DNA from: Lonsdalea populi
Lineage (GTDB): Bacteria > Pseudomonadota > Gammaproteobacteria > Enterobacterales > Enterobacteriaceae
Direction: 5' to 3'
DNA: 64,000 nt
NCBI RefSeq assembly: GCF_015999465.1
Contig: NZ_CP065534.1
Location: 3,038,001 to 3,102,000, forward strand
Under the pieces are notes generated by a model, which had not been told where the DNA came from, did no database searches, and worked only from the letters and a program-made list of their open reading frames with translations. Numbering within the stretch: the first letter of the stretch is position 1; each line of letters starts with the position of its first letter. The position numbers and the translations under genes were made by a program. This document shows positions 29,291 to 40,711 of the stretch, piece after piece.

Positions 29291-31168
29291 ATGTTTAACC
29301 CCATTCATGCTTTGCTTAACGCGCCAAGAAAACACAAACGAATCGTCACTGTTCTGTATGATGTTGCTGCGATTATCTTTTCGCTCTATCTGGCAGTCGC
29401 CTTTCGCCTGGGCACCTACACCTTTCACGTTGGCTTATCTGAGATAGCCAGCCTGATAGTGACACTGGTGATCACCATTGCGGTATTTATTCGCTGTGGG
29501 ATGTATCGCGCCGTACTGCGCTACATGATGCTGCCAGCCTTGGGCAATGTGTTCTTCGCGGTAATTTTATCGACCTTGACGCTCGCCCTGAGCAGTTTTT
29601 TCTTCCAGTCATTTGTGCCACGCAGCGTACCCTTTATCTATGCGGGTTTGGCCATCCTGACATTGGGCGGTCCTCGGGTCTTTATTCGTAGCTTCTACTA
29701 CCACTACTTTAAACGGCAGAAACCCAACGTCTTCATTTACGGCGCGGGGGCGACTGGCAGAGATTTGGCTTATGCCCTATCTCAGGGGGACGAGTTTCAC
29801 CCGGTAGTAATACTGGATGACGACAGCAGCAAAGCCGGGCAGATTATTTGTGGTATTCGCGTTCATCGCAGCGCTGAATTTGATTCTCTTCAAAAGCTCT
29901 ATCAGCCCGTCAAACTACTGCTAGCCATCAACAATATCAAGAAAGGCCAGCGTTTAAGATTGTTGGAAAAGCTGTCTCACTGGCCTATTGAAGTCCAGTC
30001 CGTTCCTTCCATGGAGGACATCGTTGCAGGCCGCGCTCATGCGACCGAGGTCAGAGATCTGGAGGTCGCGGATCTGCTGGGCCGTGCGCCGGTTGATCCA
30101 GACCAAATGCTGCTGGCGAAAAATGTTTTTGGTAAATCCGTCATGGTCAGCGGCGCGGGGGGGTCCATCGGATCTGAACTCTGTCGCCAAATTATCGCGC
30201 TTAAACCCCGCACGCTCGTATTGTTTGAACTCAACGAATACAACCTCTATAGCATCGATCAGGAATTGCAGAGCATTAAACAACGGTTACAGCTGGAAAC
30301 TCATATTATCGCCATGCTGGGATCCGTACAAAATTACAGTAGAGTTTTTAACGTTATACGCGCCAACCAAGTCGACACCATCTACCATGCTGCAGCTTAC
30401 AAGCATGTTCCATTAGTGGAAGACAATATCATCGAAGGCATTAGCAACAATGTTTTCGGTACGTTTACCTGTGCCGAGGCTGCTATCGAGGCATGCGTTA
30501 GCAGCTTTACTCTCATTTCTACCGACAAGGCCGTACGTCCCACGAATATCATGGGTGCCAGTAAGCGCTTGGCAGAACTGGTTTTACAGGCCCTGGCTGA
30601 CAGGAATAGTCAAACCATATTTACTATGGTGCGTTTTGGCAACGTATTGGGTTCATCCGGCTCAGTCGTCCCTTTATTCAAAAAACAAATTCGCCAGGGC
30701 GGTCCGGTCACTGTGACTCATCCTGATATTATCCGCTACTTCATGCTGATCCCCGAAGCCGCGCAGCTGGTGATTCAGGCTGGCGCTATGGGCAATAACG
30801 GCCAGGTCTTCGTGCTGGATATGGGAGAACCCGTGAAAATTCTCGACCTGGCGCGTCGAATGATTCATTTGATGGGGATGAAAGAGTATATCGAAGGCTC
30901 TGGAGAGGAAGGCGATATTGCCATCAAATTCACAGGGCTGCGTCCCGGAGAGAAACTCTACGAAGAACTTTTGATTAGCGAGAATGTAGAAGGCACTTGC
31001 CACCCTAAAATCATGACGGCACTAGAAGAAAGATTAAGTTGGCGGGAGATGGCGAAACTGCTCAAGGAGTTGGATGAAGGGTGCCATGATTTTGATGTCG
31101 CCCGCATTCAGAAAATCATTATGCAGGCTCCAACGGGATACAAGCCAAAAACGTTGAAACCGAATTAG
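29291..31168 (+). CDS. wbpM: WbpM-type UDP-N-acetylglucosamine 4,6-dehydratase
   Basis: 625 residues. Four N-terminal membrane helices (about 18-130) precede a first Rossmann-like domain (FIYGAGATGRD, about 147-157). The catalytic SDR domain follows with GAGGSIGSELCRQ. The active-site region reads STDKAVRPTNIMGASK, with Met in place of the usual Tyr of YxxxK, a known feature of the large WbpM-like dehydratases. It removes water from UDP-GlcNAc to give the 4-keto-6-deoxy sugar. It is divergent from the epimerase gene and convergent with the end of the transferase array. Confidence 0.9.
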   Translation: MFNPIHALLNAPRKHKRIVTVLYDVAAIIFSLYLAVAFRLGTYTFHVGLSEIASLIVTLVITIAVFIRCGMYRAVLRYMMLPALGNVFFAVILSTLTLALSSFFFQSFVPRSVPFIYAGLAILTLGGPRVFIRSFYYHYFKRQKPNVFIYGAGATGRDLAYALSQGDEFHPVVILDDDSSKAGQIICGIRVHRSAEFDSLQKLYQPVKLLLAINNIKKGQRLRLLEKLSHWPIEVQSVPSMEDIVAGRAHATEVRDLEVADLLGRAPVDPDQMLLAKNVFGKSVMVSGAGGSIGSELCRQIIALKPRTLVLFELNEYNLYSIDQELQSIKQRLQLETHIIAMLGSVQNYSRVFNVIRANQVDTIYHAAAYKHVPLVEDNIIEGISNNVFGTFTCAEAAIEACVSSFTLISTDKAVRPTNIMGASKRLAELVLQALADRNSQTIFTMVRFGNVLGSSGSVVPLFKKQIRQGGPVTVTHPDIIRYFMLIPEAAQLVIQAGAMGNNGQVFVLDMGEPVKILDLARRMIHLMGMKEYIEGSGEEGDIAIKFTGLRPGEKLYEELLISENVEGTCHPKIMTALEERLSWREMAKLLKELDEGCHDFDVARIQKIIMQAPTGYKPKTLKPN

Positions 31169-31276
31169 CTAATTCTTATGGGCCGATGCCACCTATCGCA
31201 ATGTCATCCATGACAGAGTGATCGCTTCGGCCTGTTCCTTATTATTGCCAGTCTGGTCTGTACACTTGCTTGAGAT

Positions 31277-32401
31277 TCAGCGCGTGTAATGCTCTGAGAT
31301 AATGCGTTGGTAAAGCGCCATATAGCTGTCGACCATGCGATCCGCCGTAAAGAGCTTATCAAATCTTGTTTTCGCGTTAATGCCCATCTGGGCGACGACG
31401 TTGGGATTTGTCCAAAGCCGTTCCAACGCAGCATGCAAAGAAACAGGGTCTGCCGGTTTGACAACGATACCAGTCTCTTCATGAAGGTTGATATAAGTGG
31501 TCCCAGTACCAATTTCACAAGAAATCATAGCTTTACTGTACATAGCCGCTTCAAGAAGCGTCATACCGAAAGCCTCTGAGCGGAGATGCGACGGAAACAC
31601 GACGGCGTAACAGAGCTCAAGTAATGCACATTTGTCTTCGTCTGAAATGGCCCCTAGAAAATGTACATTATTTAACCCAAGACGGGTGGTCTGTTCTTTA
31701 AGCTCCTGCTCACATGGCCCTTCTCCGATGATGACCAGCGGATAGTCTAAGTCAACCATTGCATCTAGCAGATAGGATATTCCTTTGTAATACCTCAAAA
31801 AGCCAACGAACAGAAAAAAACGGCCCTCCAGTAACCCTCGCCATTTATTTAACGTCGACTGAGTTGCTGGTGGGTAGGATGCGCGATCCAGGCCAAATGG
31901 AATAACCTCCGTTGTCCTGTCCAGCGAGCTTAATACGGGGCTGGTTTGAACATAATTAGGGGAGGAAGCTACTATCGCATTCATGTCTTTCAGGAAACGG
32001 TTCATCAAGGGCTGATAGAGACGCGCCAGGTATTTCTGTTTAACGATGTCTGAATGATAAGTGACTATCGCAGGCTTATCCGGCCGCACTAAAAAATGCA
32101 CCAAATCCATATAAGGCCACGGAAAGTGGTAATGAACGATATCGGCTTGATCAGCCAGACGTCGGAAATCACGAAATGCGGAAACAGAGAACCCCGTAGA
32201 AGCAATATAAAGATCTTGTTTTGAGGTATGCACGCGATGATGAGAAAGCACCTCATTTTTGGATGTTTTTTCATCGGTTAATGATAGGACATCGACCTCT
32301 GCGCCATAGCGACTAGCACCTTCGGCCAACTGATAAATCACTTGTTGTACGCCGCCATAAGCAGCAGGGTAATAGGTCTTAAAAAAATGAAGAATGCGCA
32401 T
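31277..32401 (-). CDS. GT4 glycosyltransferase, WbpZ-like
   Basis: 374 residues from ATG 32401, which has AGG at good distance; the longer frame would use a TTG. MRILHFFKTYYPAAYGGVQQVI resembles the start of Pseudomonas aeruginosa WbpZ, a transferase of D-rhamnose to the primed lipid carrier. The donor-binding motif is SEAFGMTLLEA (E-x7-E). WbpZ works with Gmd, Rmd, Wzm and Wzt in the A-band pathway, and all four are encoded in this locus. It is the last minus-strand gene of the locus, separated from rmd by about 300 bp. Confidence 0.85.
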   Translation of the reverse strand: MRILHFFKTYYPAAYGGVQQVIYQLAEGASRYGAEVDVLSLTDEKTSKNEVLSHHRVHTSKQDLYIASTGFSVSAFRDFRRLADQADIVHYHFPWPYMDLVHFLVRPDKPAIVTYHSDIVKQKYLARLYQPLMNRFLKDMNAIVASSPNYVQTSPVLSSLDRTTEVIPFGLDRASYPPATQSTLNKWRGLLEGRFFLFVGFLRYYKGISYLLDAMVDLDYPLVIIGEGPCEQELKEQTTRLGLNNVHFLGAISDEDKCALLELCYAVVFPSHLRSEAFGMTLLEAAMYSKAMISCEIGTGTTYINLHEETGIVVKPADPVSLHAALERLWTNPNVVAQMGINAKTRFDKLFTADRMVDSYMALYQRIISEHYTR

Positions 32402-32705
32402 CGGTAACCTGTGACTTTTATGAATTTGGAACAAAACCTTCTGTTCCTGTTAGGGCATACATCATCAAGAAAATAGGTTTATTTTCCGAAAATAAAATAG
32501 TAGTAAAAAGATTATTGCGCCTATCTGCACGTCAAATTGATCGAATATTGTTTCTGCATATTTAGATAACATCACGTTGTCATCAAGAAGTGCGATGAAA
32601 CATCTAGTGATAGCTTAATGAATGTAGAGCCGGGTGTCGGTAGTAGAAGAGTAAAAATCATAGCCCCACCACATTCGAGGGTGAGACTATGTCATGGACA
32701 TGTCG
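32402..32705. other. intergenic, 304 bp, between rmd and the WbpZ-like gene
   Basis: AT-rich in the left half (32440-32600). It may hold a promoter for the last gene, but I can point to no clear element. Confidence 0.4.
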
Positions 32706-33590
32706 TTAAGCTGAATACATCCAAAGGAGCGTTTCCTCAAGAGGAGTCGGCTGCCAGGATGGGAGGAGAGAAGAAAGGCGCTGAGCACTTCCAGTCAGCA
32801 CTTTCACTTCATTGGGACGCACGAACGCAGGATTGACACTTAATTCAATACGATAGCCAGCCAATGACTCCATTGTCGAAATGACTTCTCGCAATGAGGT
32901 TCCCACACCGGAGCAAACATTGAAGACTTCGCCAATCGGACGCTTGTTCAAAAGACCGGCATAGGCCTTACAAATAGCACGCACATCATTGAAATCACGC
33001 CATACATCCAAATTGCCCAGCTCGATACGAGAGGCCTTTCGACGAAAGTGAGAGATAATTTTCGGGATCAAAAAATTCTCACTTTGTCCTACGCCTGTGT
33101 AGTTGAACGGCCGAGCAATCACAATCGGCAGTTTATCCATCCACAACTGCGCCATATTCTCCATGGCCAGCTTACTTACCGCATAGTCATTTGCCGGTTC
33201 AGGCAGGCTTTCTTCCGTAAGAATTCCTTCAGTACGATTCCCATAGATATTGGCGCTGCTTGCAAGCAGCACACAATCAAGGCCATCCGATACATCAGAC
33301 AACGCCTCTAATAGGTTGCGTGTACCGATCAAATTTACACGGTAGAAATTTTCCGCGTTGCCGTGAGCAACAAAGGCGATGGCAGCCAGGTGTACGACAA
33401 CATTAGGTCGAATTGTGCGAACGGCTTGCTTTACCGCTTCCAAATCACACAAATCAACCGATTGCTGCGTGCCGGCAGTTGCTGCAGGCAACTCCAGACC
33501 ATGAACTTCATACCCGGCGTTAACCAGTTCCTGAGCCATGTAATGCCCGGTAAACCCGTTAAGGCCGGTGATCAGCGCACGTTGAGTCAT
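32706..33590 (-). CDS. rmd: GDP-6-deoxy-D-mannose (GDP-D-rhamnose) reductase
   Basis: 294 residues from ATG 33590. The start lies one base past the gmd stop; the frame is open further upstream but the Rossmann motif TGLNGFTG is near residue 8 with this start. YAVSK is the YxxxK motif. RPFNYTGVGQ is typical of RMD enzymes and unlike GDP-fucose synthase. It reduces the 4-keto sugar made by Gmd to GDP-D-rhamnose. Confidence 0.9.
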   Translation of the reverse strand: MTQRALITGLNGFTGHYMAQELVNAGYEVHGLELPAATAGTQQSVDLCDLEAVKQAVRTIRPNVVVHLAAIAFVAHGNAENFYRVNLIGTRNLLEALSDVSDGLDCVLLASSANIYGNRTEGILTEESLPEPANDYAVSKLAMENMAQLWMDKLPIVIARPFNYTGVGQSENFLIPKIISHFRRKASRIELGNLDVWRDFNDVRAICKAYAGLLNKRPIGEVFNVCSGVGTSLREVISTMESLAGYRIELSVNPAFVRPNEVKVLTGSAQRLSSLLPSWQPTPLEETLLWMYSA

Positions 33591-33591
33591 A

Positions 33592-35742
<2,151 letters not shown>

Positions 35743-35746
<4 letters not shown>

Positions 35747-36864
35747 GCGTCGTTCTCCACAAGTTCAGGATAGCTGGCAAGTAATCCTTGTTTGACCTGA
35801 AGCGCAGTATCCTTCCAACTTGAGCGCTTATACGTGTTCTTCACGCGTTCGCACTCGTTCTGCAGTTCCGCGGGATTATCAACTAACTGATGAATCTGCT
35901 CAACCCATTCATTGAGAAGCAATGGATGGGCGTGCCTAACTAAACCTGGCGCTATCTCCAACATGGATGAGGAGCGTGAAGCGACGCAAGGTTTGCCGAA
36001 GCACAGGCTCTCTGCCACAGGCAAGCCCCACCCTTCATAAAAAGAAGGATAGAGTGTGAACAATGTCTTTTCATATAAGAGACATAGGTCTGCATCCTGT
36101 AATCCTTTAAGTACTTCTATACGCCCTTTAAGACGGACATCATTCTCAATCTGATATTCAATATCCTGATCTAACCACCCTTTGCGGCCAACGATGTATA
36201 ACTTAGGCGGTAAATACCCCTGTTCTTCAATCATGTAACGCCATGCGTTGAGAAGCATGATGTGATTTTTACGATATTCGAGGGATCCCACTGTCAGCAG
36301 ATAAGGCTCGCTAGTTTTTTGGATGATTTCTTCTGTGGGTGCCCCACCTGCCGAAGGCACATCATCGCCAAGGCGCACCACTTGCACCGGTGGAAGCATC
36401 AAGCCATGTTCTGCTGCAAACTCATTCAAATCGCGTTTTGTGTTCTCAGATATAGCAAAAGCCACATCACAATTAGCTACCGCTTCAATCAGCCAATTCT
36501 TGTATATATCAGAGAAACCGGGACCATAGGAAAAAGGCAACACGGAAGGGATAACGTCATAAAAAAGTACCCCTAATTGAACGCCTTGCTCACGCAAACC
36601 AAGCAACATGTTGTGATGTTCGCTGAAATCCCAGTTAGAACCGGCAGTAACAACGACATCACCAGCCTCAATAGGTATATTTCCACTAGCGGAGCGCAGC
36701 TTTAGATTGTATTCGGAACATGTCCCATCAGATGCAAATAATCCGAGACGTACGTTCGTCAAAAGTTTCTGCAATTCGCCGCCAATCTCTGAGACTACGC
36801 GCTGAATTCCTGTTGGGTGTCCAGTCCAGTTTGCGAGAGAGGTACAATCAAAAATCACTTTCAT
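35743..36864 (-). CDS. GT4 glycosyltransferase, TGIxR family member 2
   Basis: 373 residues from ATG 36864, which overlaps the previous stop as ATGA. FDCTSLANWTGHPTGIQRV opens the protein. EYRKNHIMLLNAWR and YEGWGLPVAESLCFGKP follow in the C-terminal half. The protein is clearly a paralogue of the one encoded at 40711-41850; both share SSSMLEIAP after the donor motif. Donor and linkage are unknown. Confidence 0.88.
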
Positions 36865-38063
36865 GAACAGCACTTTTCCTTGCTTGTGTCTTGTAATTGA
36901 GAGATGAATTCAGGCAGGCTGTGCAGTACGTGTTTCCACTCTAAAGCACCTACAGCGTCACTACGTGCATAATGATCATCGGGCCGAGTTTCGCTCACCA
37001 GCCTAGCAAGGCTTTCAGCATCTTTAACTAAGAAGACTCCCGGCTCTTCGGCGACATGCTCAAAAGCTCTAAATGAAAATTCCGCCCCTAGAATACATTT
37101 AGCAGATAAAAGGGCTTGAGCCGTTTTAAGGTTTGACCCCCCCCCCTCCCAGACAGGCAATACGATTCCACTTGAACATAAAATCGCAGAGTCGATATCT
37201 TCGGCGCTGACCAAGCCGACAATGTGTAACCATGGGTAATCTTTCGGGTCAAAGTCTGGCATGGTTGCGGCTAAACCATTACCCGCACTGCCAAGTACCC
37301 ACAAGGCGAAATTTTTGTCCGCTTTATTTTGCGACAACGCCATAACAAGATCGCGCAACCCATTAATATTAGGCGGATGCCAGCTACCAACAAATACCCA
37401 GTTAGCATCCCGATTAGCAAAGCGAGACTGCCATTTTTTATCTTCAGAGCCCGATACAGGGCGAGAATGTCCATTGAAATAGATCTGGACCGGAGTCCCC
37501 GGACTGACTTCAGAAATATAGTCAGCATCCAATTCGGAAACTGCGATAGCACCAGCACAAGCTTTGATGACTCCTCGCTCCAGATCGTCGACATAGGTAG
37601 TGTATTCAGCAGCAACTTCTGGTGAATAAAGATCACGGTAGATTTGACGTTTCATCACAACTTCAATGTTGTGAGAACTATAAATAACCTTTACATGCTG
37701 ACCTAGAGTCCCATCCCTAAAGAAACGCTCTACAAGAGGCCATAAAAAAGGCTGTTCCAACAGAATCATATCGGGGTTAAAATCACGGACGTGTTTACAT
37801 ACACGGTCATAGCATGACTTTTCCTTTTCGAGGAAAACGCAAATCCCCCAATCAGAAAGCATTCCACTGATACCAAATTCAGTCCAACGACGCTGATCCA
37901 ATTTTACAGAAAGAGATGAAATATCTTGTGTATCACCCCACTCAAACGACAACGTCTCAACTGAAAATCTGGAGCGTAGGCTACGCCGAATGTGATGACT
38001 ACGTAATTTGCCTCCATGATCTGGTTGCTCTACGTCATAAGTTGCCATCTGCAATATTTTCAC
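36861..38063 (-). CDS. GT4-like glycosyltransferase with a ten-G tract
   Basis: 400 residues. The N-terminus MKILQMATYDVEQPDHGGKLR and an acceptor-side SSHNIEVV segment precede a C-terminal domain with FVGSWHPPNINGLRDLV. The donor-binding stretch is WEGGGSNLKTAQALL (about residues 304-318). The GGG codons of that motif are part of ten G in a row (37137-37146 on this strand). A change of one or two G would truncate the protein there. It belongs to a different GT4 subgroup from the PTGIQRV members. Confidence 0.85.
   Translation of the reverse strand: MKILQMATYDVEQPDHGGKLRSHHIRRSLRSRFSVETLSFEWGDTQDISSLSVKLDQRRWTEFGISGMLSDWGICVFLEKEKSCYDRVCKHVRDFNPDMILLEQPFLWPLVERFFRDGTLGQHVKVIYSSHNIEVVMKRQIYRDLYSPEVAAEYTTYVDDLERGVIKACAGAIAVSELDADYISEVSPGTPVQIYFNGHSRPVSGSEDKKWQSRFANRDANWVFVGSWHPPNINGLRDLVMALSQNKADKNFALWVLGSAGNGLAATMPDFDPKDYPWLHIVGLVSAEDIDSAILCSSGIVLPVWEGGGSNLKTAQALLSAKCILGAEFSFRAFEHVAEEPGVFLVKDAESLARLVSETRPDDHYARSDAVGALEWKHVLHSLPEFISQLQDTSKEKCCS
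37137..37146 (-). repeat. homopolymeric tract of ten G (coding strand)
   Basis: Ten consecutive C on the plus strand inside the coding region of a glycosyltransferase. It encodes Gly-Gly-Gly of the donor motif. Tracts of this length are prone to slippage. Confidence 0.9.
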
Positions 38064-38112
38064 TTAAATCATCCTTTAGGAAGCCAGGTATTAACAGTAA
38101 CATCAAAAAATA

Positions 38113-39699
38113 TTAACTATTTTCACTATTCTTTTGAATTTCAATTATTTTTTTAAGAAAATCTTCGTTTGTTCCGCCCTGTTCAAGCCACCCTTCAATG
38201 TCTGAATGTTCAGGTTTTTCCAGCTTTAAGATTGCTGACAGACCCCATCGGACAAACAACTCTGAAGCTGGCGCATCAAGACGGCAATGCTCAGACAGAA
38301 GTTTACACCGCATGTCTCCTACAGATTCGCACTGCCTACACCAGTAGGCGACTTCTTCATCACCGATGGCTTGCCGTCCATTAATAGCTTGTTGCAACCA
38401 GCGTACAGAATTATTGCTAAGCAAAGCATTGGATGATCGGCTTTCATACTGTAAACCATCGAACATCGCTTGGACGGTTTCAAATTTTAGCCAACCAGCG
38501 ACTTCTGCTGGGCTACAGACCCGTCCGAACAGAAGCCAATAGGCCCATCGAACGGCTTCTTCTGAATTACGCAACAACTCAACAGCCTGGTGGCGACCAT
38601 GAGCTTGGGAAATGTCGACCAAATTTAGTGCTATTGCACGCGCGGTGTCCCGCCAGCTCCCCATTCCAGGCGCTTTTACCAGACGTGTTAAATTGGGAGT
38701 ATCTTCCAGCAAACGAGCCAAATCACCTTTACGGTTGATGTCGAAATAGTAAGGCCAGGCTCCCGCAAACTCACCAAAAACTGGCAAGCGATTCGCTAAA
38801 ACAAGTCCATTATAGGCAATACCTTCCGAAACAGACATGCCATAACCCTCACTATGTGAAGGACAGACTACAGCCATAGCTTGTTGATATGCCGCCATCA
38901 ACTCAGCATCGCTAGCATCGCTTAGCCACTTAACTTTTGTTCCAGCACAGCGAAGACTCTCGCTAATAGCACCAGCAGCTCCCCCTTCTTTGCCTATGAT
39001 AAGCAAAGATGCCTGTCCACCCGCCGTCAAATATGCCTGATATTCAGCTACGGCCTCGACGTACCCCCGGCGAGGTTCAACCGTCCCCACCATCAGGAAA
39101 AATGGTTCTGTTGGTATACGTCGCGTATCTATCAACTGTTTTTCCGACTGAAGCGCTGGAGCTAAGGGAATCACTGGGCACCGATCGTCGTCTAACGTTT
39201 CGCCAATTGAAGCGCAGTAAGTCAGCAGATCCTGACGGGTGGATTCGGAAATAGTAAAGAGGAGATCTGATTTTTTAATCACGTCAACCAGAGCTGATTC
39301 AAATTCTTGTGCAGCTTTAGGATCACAAAACTCAGGATGCATGATAGGAATCAGGTCATAAATAACCGTGGCAATACTCACGCCTTGATCGCGGAAATAG
39401 TTATACCACGATGTCATGCCCGCACTCCAAAATGCGTCCGGACATAAGTAGACATCACGAAAAAGAAAATCGAGAGGAGTAAAGTCGTTAAGATTATCTA
39501 GAGTGATATCTTTCGCATCATCTAGTGTATAAAACCCATTAAATTGATAACTGACTGGAATACACTCCAACTGGGTAATATCAGAAAAAGTGTCCGTCTG
39601 AGCAATTAATGAGCGAACAACTCGTTGTACTCCGGTATTCAATCCACTGCGAAATGTCGAAGTACAATCGATATAAAGCCTAGGATCTCGCTCAATCAT
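38113..39699 (-). CDS. GT4 glycosyltransferase with a DUF4214-like C-terminal extension
   Basis: 528 residues from ATG 39699, which follows the previous stop by one base; the open frame begins earlier, inside the previous gene. IDCTSTFRSGLNTGVQRVV shows it belongs to the TGxQR group. The donor motif is SEGYGMSVSEG. After about residue 375 comes an extra 150-residue part. Its stretch RWAYWLLFGRVCSPAEVAGW resembles DUF4214 repeats, which occur in carbohydrate-related proteins. The extension may bind the chain or a partner. It is the longest transferase of the locus. Confidence 0.85.
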   Translation of the reverse strand: MIERDPRLYIDCTSTFRSGLNTGVQRVVRSLIAQTDTFSDITQLECIPVSYQFNGFYTLDDAKDITLDNLNDFTPLDFLFRDVYLCPDAFWSAGMTSWYNYFRDQGVSIATVIYDLIPIMHPEFCDPKAAQEFESALVDVIKKSDLLFTISESTRQDLLTYCASIGETLDDDRCPVIPLAPALQSEKQLIDTRRIPTEPFFLMVGTVEPRRGYVEAVAEYQAYLTAGGQASLLIIGKEGGAAGAISESLRCAGTKVKWLSDASDAELMAAYQQAMAVVCPSHSEGYGMSVSEGIAYNGLVLANRLPVFGEFAGAWPYYFDINRKGDLARLLEDTPNLTRLVKAPGMGSWRDTARAIALNLVDISQAHGRHQAVELLRNSEEAVRWAYWLLFGRVCSPAEVAGWLKFETVQAMFDGLQYESRSSNALLSNNSVRWLQQAINGRQAIGDEEVAYWCRQCESVGDMRCKLLSEHCRLDAPASELFVRWGLSAILKLEKPEHSDIEGWLEQGGTNEDFLKKIIEIQKNSENS

Positions 39700-39700
39700 A

Positions 39701-40711
39701 TTAATTCCCGCTCTCGTGCAATAGTTGGCTATAGACTTGCTCAAGATCTCTAATCACATTGGTCCAGGTAAAGCGCTGCTGAATGTGCTCACGGAGACAT
39801 TCTGACGGCATCTGCAAGACCTGCCCGATCCCCTTACTCATGGACTCTCTGGAGTCTGGGTCAATATAGACAGCATCTTTTCCAAAATATTCCGTCGTGG
39901 AACCGACTTCTGTGACCATAATTCGGCATCCCGAAGCCGCCGCTTCAAGAGCTGCGATACTTGGCGTTTCTAACGTACTGGGCATCACAAACGCCTCAGC
40001 TCCCGCCAATGCTGAGCGTAATAACTCAGAACCATATTCGACAGGGCCTGCGTAAATAAATTGCTCTTTGCCAACGTGACGACATTCTTCTAAATAAGCT
40101 GAGTCACGCGCATTGCCCACAACAACCAGACTCAAATCCGGATAATCTTGCAATGCATCAAGAAAACGTAGCTGATTTTTACGGGATTCAATATTGGCGA
40201 CGTTTAGCAGGTATCGTTTATTCGCCAATCCTCCCCACTCACGAAATAACTCAGGAGATGCAGACTCGAAAAAGCTTTTTTCAACTCCGTTATACACCAC
40301 ACTGAAACGAGAAAGATCCACCTCGTAAACTTCACTAAGTGCTTTGGCTTCAAGCAAGGAATTCACAACGATCCTATCGGCAATAGCCAATAATCTCTGA
40401 ATATCATCATGCGGATAATTCCACTTGGTTTCAGGCGTCACCCATAAATTTGGTGTAATAACGAGATGTTTTCCCTTTTTTTTCAGGTAGTCACATAGCT
40501 GATATGAGCCAGGCATCACAGAAAAAAAGTGAAATATCTTCGGCTCGTCTGACGTTGGCTGCCATGGATCGTACAGCCTGACGTTATGGCCAAGCACTTC
40601 CAAGTGAGATTTCCATGCCATTAATTGACGCTCTCCGCCACCCGGGCAGTCGAAAGCCCATGGATAAACGCCAAAAATTACATCGTATTTCGTCTGCTCA
40701 CTCATACTCAT
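39701..40711 (-). CDS. GT4 glycosyltransferase, GGGER type 1
   Basis: 336 residues. The N-terminus has FGVYPWAFDCPGGGERQLM, and the C-terminal half has ESRKNQLRFLDAL and TLETPSIAALEAAASG. The same pattern appears in the gene at 41867-42829, so the two are paralogues. The start shares one base with the stop of the preceding gene (TAATG). Function inferred: addition of one sugar during chain growth. Confidence 0.85.
   Translation of the reverse strand: MSMSEQTKYDVIFGVYPWAFDCPGGGERQLMAWKSHLEVLGHNVRLYDPWQPTSDEPKIFHFFSVMPGSYQLCDYLKKKGKHLVITPNLWVTPETKWNYPHDDIQRLLAIADRIVVNSLLEAKALSEVYEVDLSRFSVVYNGVEKSFFESASPELFREWGGLANKRYLLNVANIESRKNQLRFLDALQDYPDLSLVVVGNARDSAYLEECRHVGKEQFIYAGPVEYGSELLRSALAGAEAFVMPSTLETPSIAALEAAASGCRIMVTEVGSTTEYFGKDAVYIDPDSRESMSKGIGQVLQMPSECLREHIQQRFTWTNVIRDLEQVYSQLLHESGN

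Noticed and set aside
30153..30163. Run of seven G inside the WbpM-type gene
   Set aside because: It encodes the glycine-rich Rossmann loop and is too short to argue for slippage.
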